Positions 63,687 to 64,000 of a DNA stretch of 64,000 nucleotides are shown in pieces (the stretch's first letter is position 1; each line of letters starts with the position of its first letter). A model generated the notes under the pieces. The model was given only the letters and a program-made list of their open reading frames with translations. It did no database searches and had not been told where the DNA came from. Position numbers and translations under genes: made by a program. The stretch is from NCBI RefSeq assembly GCF_041080625.1, contig NZ_CP163518.1:1798001-1862000 (forward strand). Reading direction: 5' to 3'. The stretch comes from Streptomyces sp. CG1. Lineage in GTDB: Bacteria > Actinomycetota > Actinomycetes > Streptomycetales > Streptomycetaceae.

Positions 63687-64000
63687 TCAGCCGATCGGCA
63701 GCTGCGGCCAGGTGAGTACGGCCGAGCCCCAGGTCAGGCCGCCGCCGAAGGCGGTGAGCAGCAACCGCTCCCCAGCCGCGATCCGGCCCGCGGCGTGCGC
63801 GTGGTCCAGGGCCAGCGGTATCGAGGCGGCGGCCGTGTTGCCCACCTCGGCGATGTTGCCGACGCAGCGTTCGGGGGCGATGCCCAGTTCGTGGGCGAGC
63901 GCCTTGAGAATCCGCAGGTTCGCCTGGTGGCAGACCAACCGGTCCACGTCCCCCGGAACCCGGCCGGCGCGGTCGAGCGCGGACCTCGCCGACTCCCGCA
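63687..64000 (-). CDS. redP: 3-oxoacyl-ACP synthase III (KAS III), C-terminal part, cut by the window edge
   Basis: Only the last 103 or so codons are inside. They hold two of the three catalytic residues of FabH enzymes: His in CHQANLRIL and Asn in VGNTAAASIP, followed by the canonical GERLLLTAFGGGLTWGSAVL end. RedP starts the alkyl chain from acetyl-CoA and malonyl-RedQ. The active-site Cys and the start lie beyond 64000, as may redU, redV, redF and other missing genes. Confidence 0.85.
   Translation of the reverse strand, partial: RESARSALDRAGRVPGDVDRLVCHQANLRILKALAHELGIAPERCVGNIAEVGNTAAASIPLALDHAHAAGRIAAGERLLLTAFGGGLTWGSAVLTWPQLPIG

Noticed and set aside
1..64000. CRISPR array, rRNA or tRNA genes
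   Set aside because: No regularly spaced near-identical repeats with unique spacers and no rRNA or tRNA-like sequence were seen. The 29-bp array at 876-1120 is contiguous and degenerate, not CRISPR-like.

Overview
The window looks like a Streptomyces chromosome, probably a variable arm region. GC and GC3 are very high, starts are often GTG or TTG, genes are chained through ATGA/GTGA overlaps, and the families are typical of the genus (SARP, ECF41 sigma factor, SPW-repeat protein, bldA-type TTA codons). About half of it is housekeeping or accessory genes mixed with many gene remnants. The right-hand third is a large biosynthetic gene cluster.

Layout: 1-3.1 kb holds a CbiX-like protein (cut by the window edge), a 29-bp minisatellite-like array, a YbgE-type lactonase and a truncated FUSC transporter. 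3.1-4.8 kb is a small foreign-looking patch with an in-frame VapB-VapC type fusion under a palindromic operator and a frameshifted membrane protein. 4.9-7.6 kb has a PepSY membrane protein, an IS110 transposase remnant and a GtrA protein. 7.8-10.5 kb is a three-gene unit: cytochrome b/molybdopterin oxidoreductase, membrane protein and SAM methyltransferase. 10.6-15.1 kb has a MarR regulator, an SPW protein, a ClC channel and an FAD monooxygenase; the last three share a TTTGCAT-N-ATGCAAA operator. 15.5-19.8 kb is a graveyard of deleted, truncated, frameshifted and nonsense-mutated genes. 20.1-24.3 kb holds a GH15 enzyme and an ECF41 sigma factor with its FAD oxidoreductase partner. 24.5-33.4 kb is a second, larger locus related to the 7.8-10.5 kb unit: paralogous oxidoreductase, membrane protein and methyltransferase, plus glycosyltransferases, a sugar epimerase and a two-component system.

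From about 34.6 kb to the right edge, all on the minus strand, lies a prodiginine-type (red) cluster. In transcription order it reads redP (cut by the edge), redQ, redR, redO, redN, redM, redL, redJ, redI, redH and redG; then a TetR regulator, redX, redW, redY and an MMPL exporter; then a SARP activator. By analogy with S. coelicolor, M, O, W, X, N and I build the bipyrrole half. P, Q, R, J and L build the alkylpyrrole half. H joins the halves and the Rieske oxygenase G cyclises the alkyl chain. Homologues of redF, redV and redU (PPTase) are not in the window and may lie to the right.

Unusual points in the cluster: the RedK-type reductase is fused to the C-terminus of RedL; RedL carries an extra carrier domain whose serine is replaced by tyrosine; RedX is a fused dead-KS/live-KS protein; TTA codons lie in the SARP gene and at codon 4 of redX; a perfect 24-bp palindrome and a 16-bp-stem hairpin precede the TetR gene. 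The left side of the cluster abuts the first 14 codons of an MTA phosphorylase gene, which looks like a rearrangement scar.
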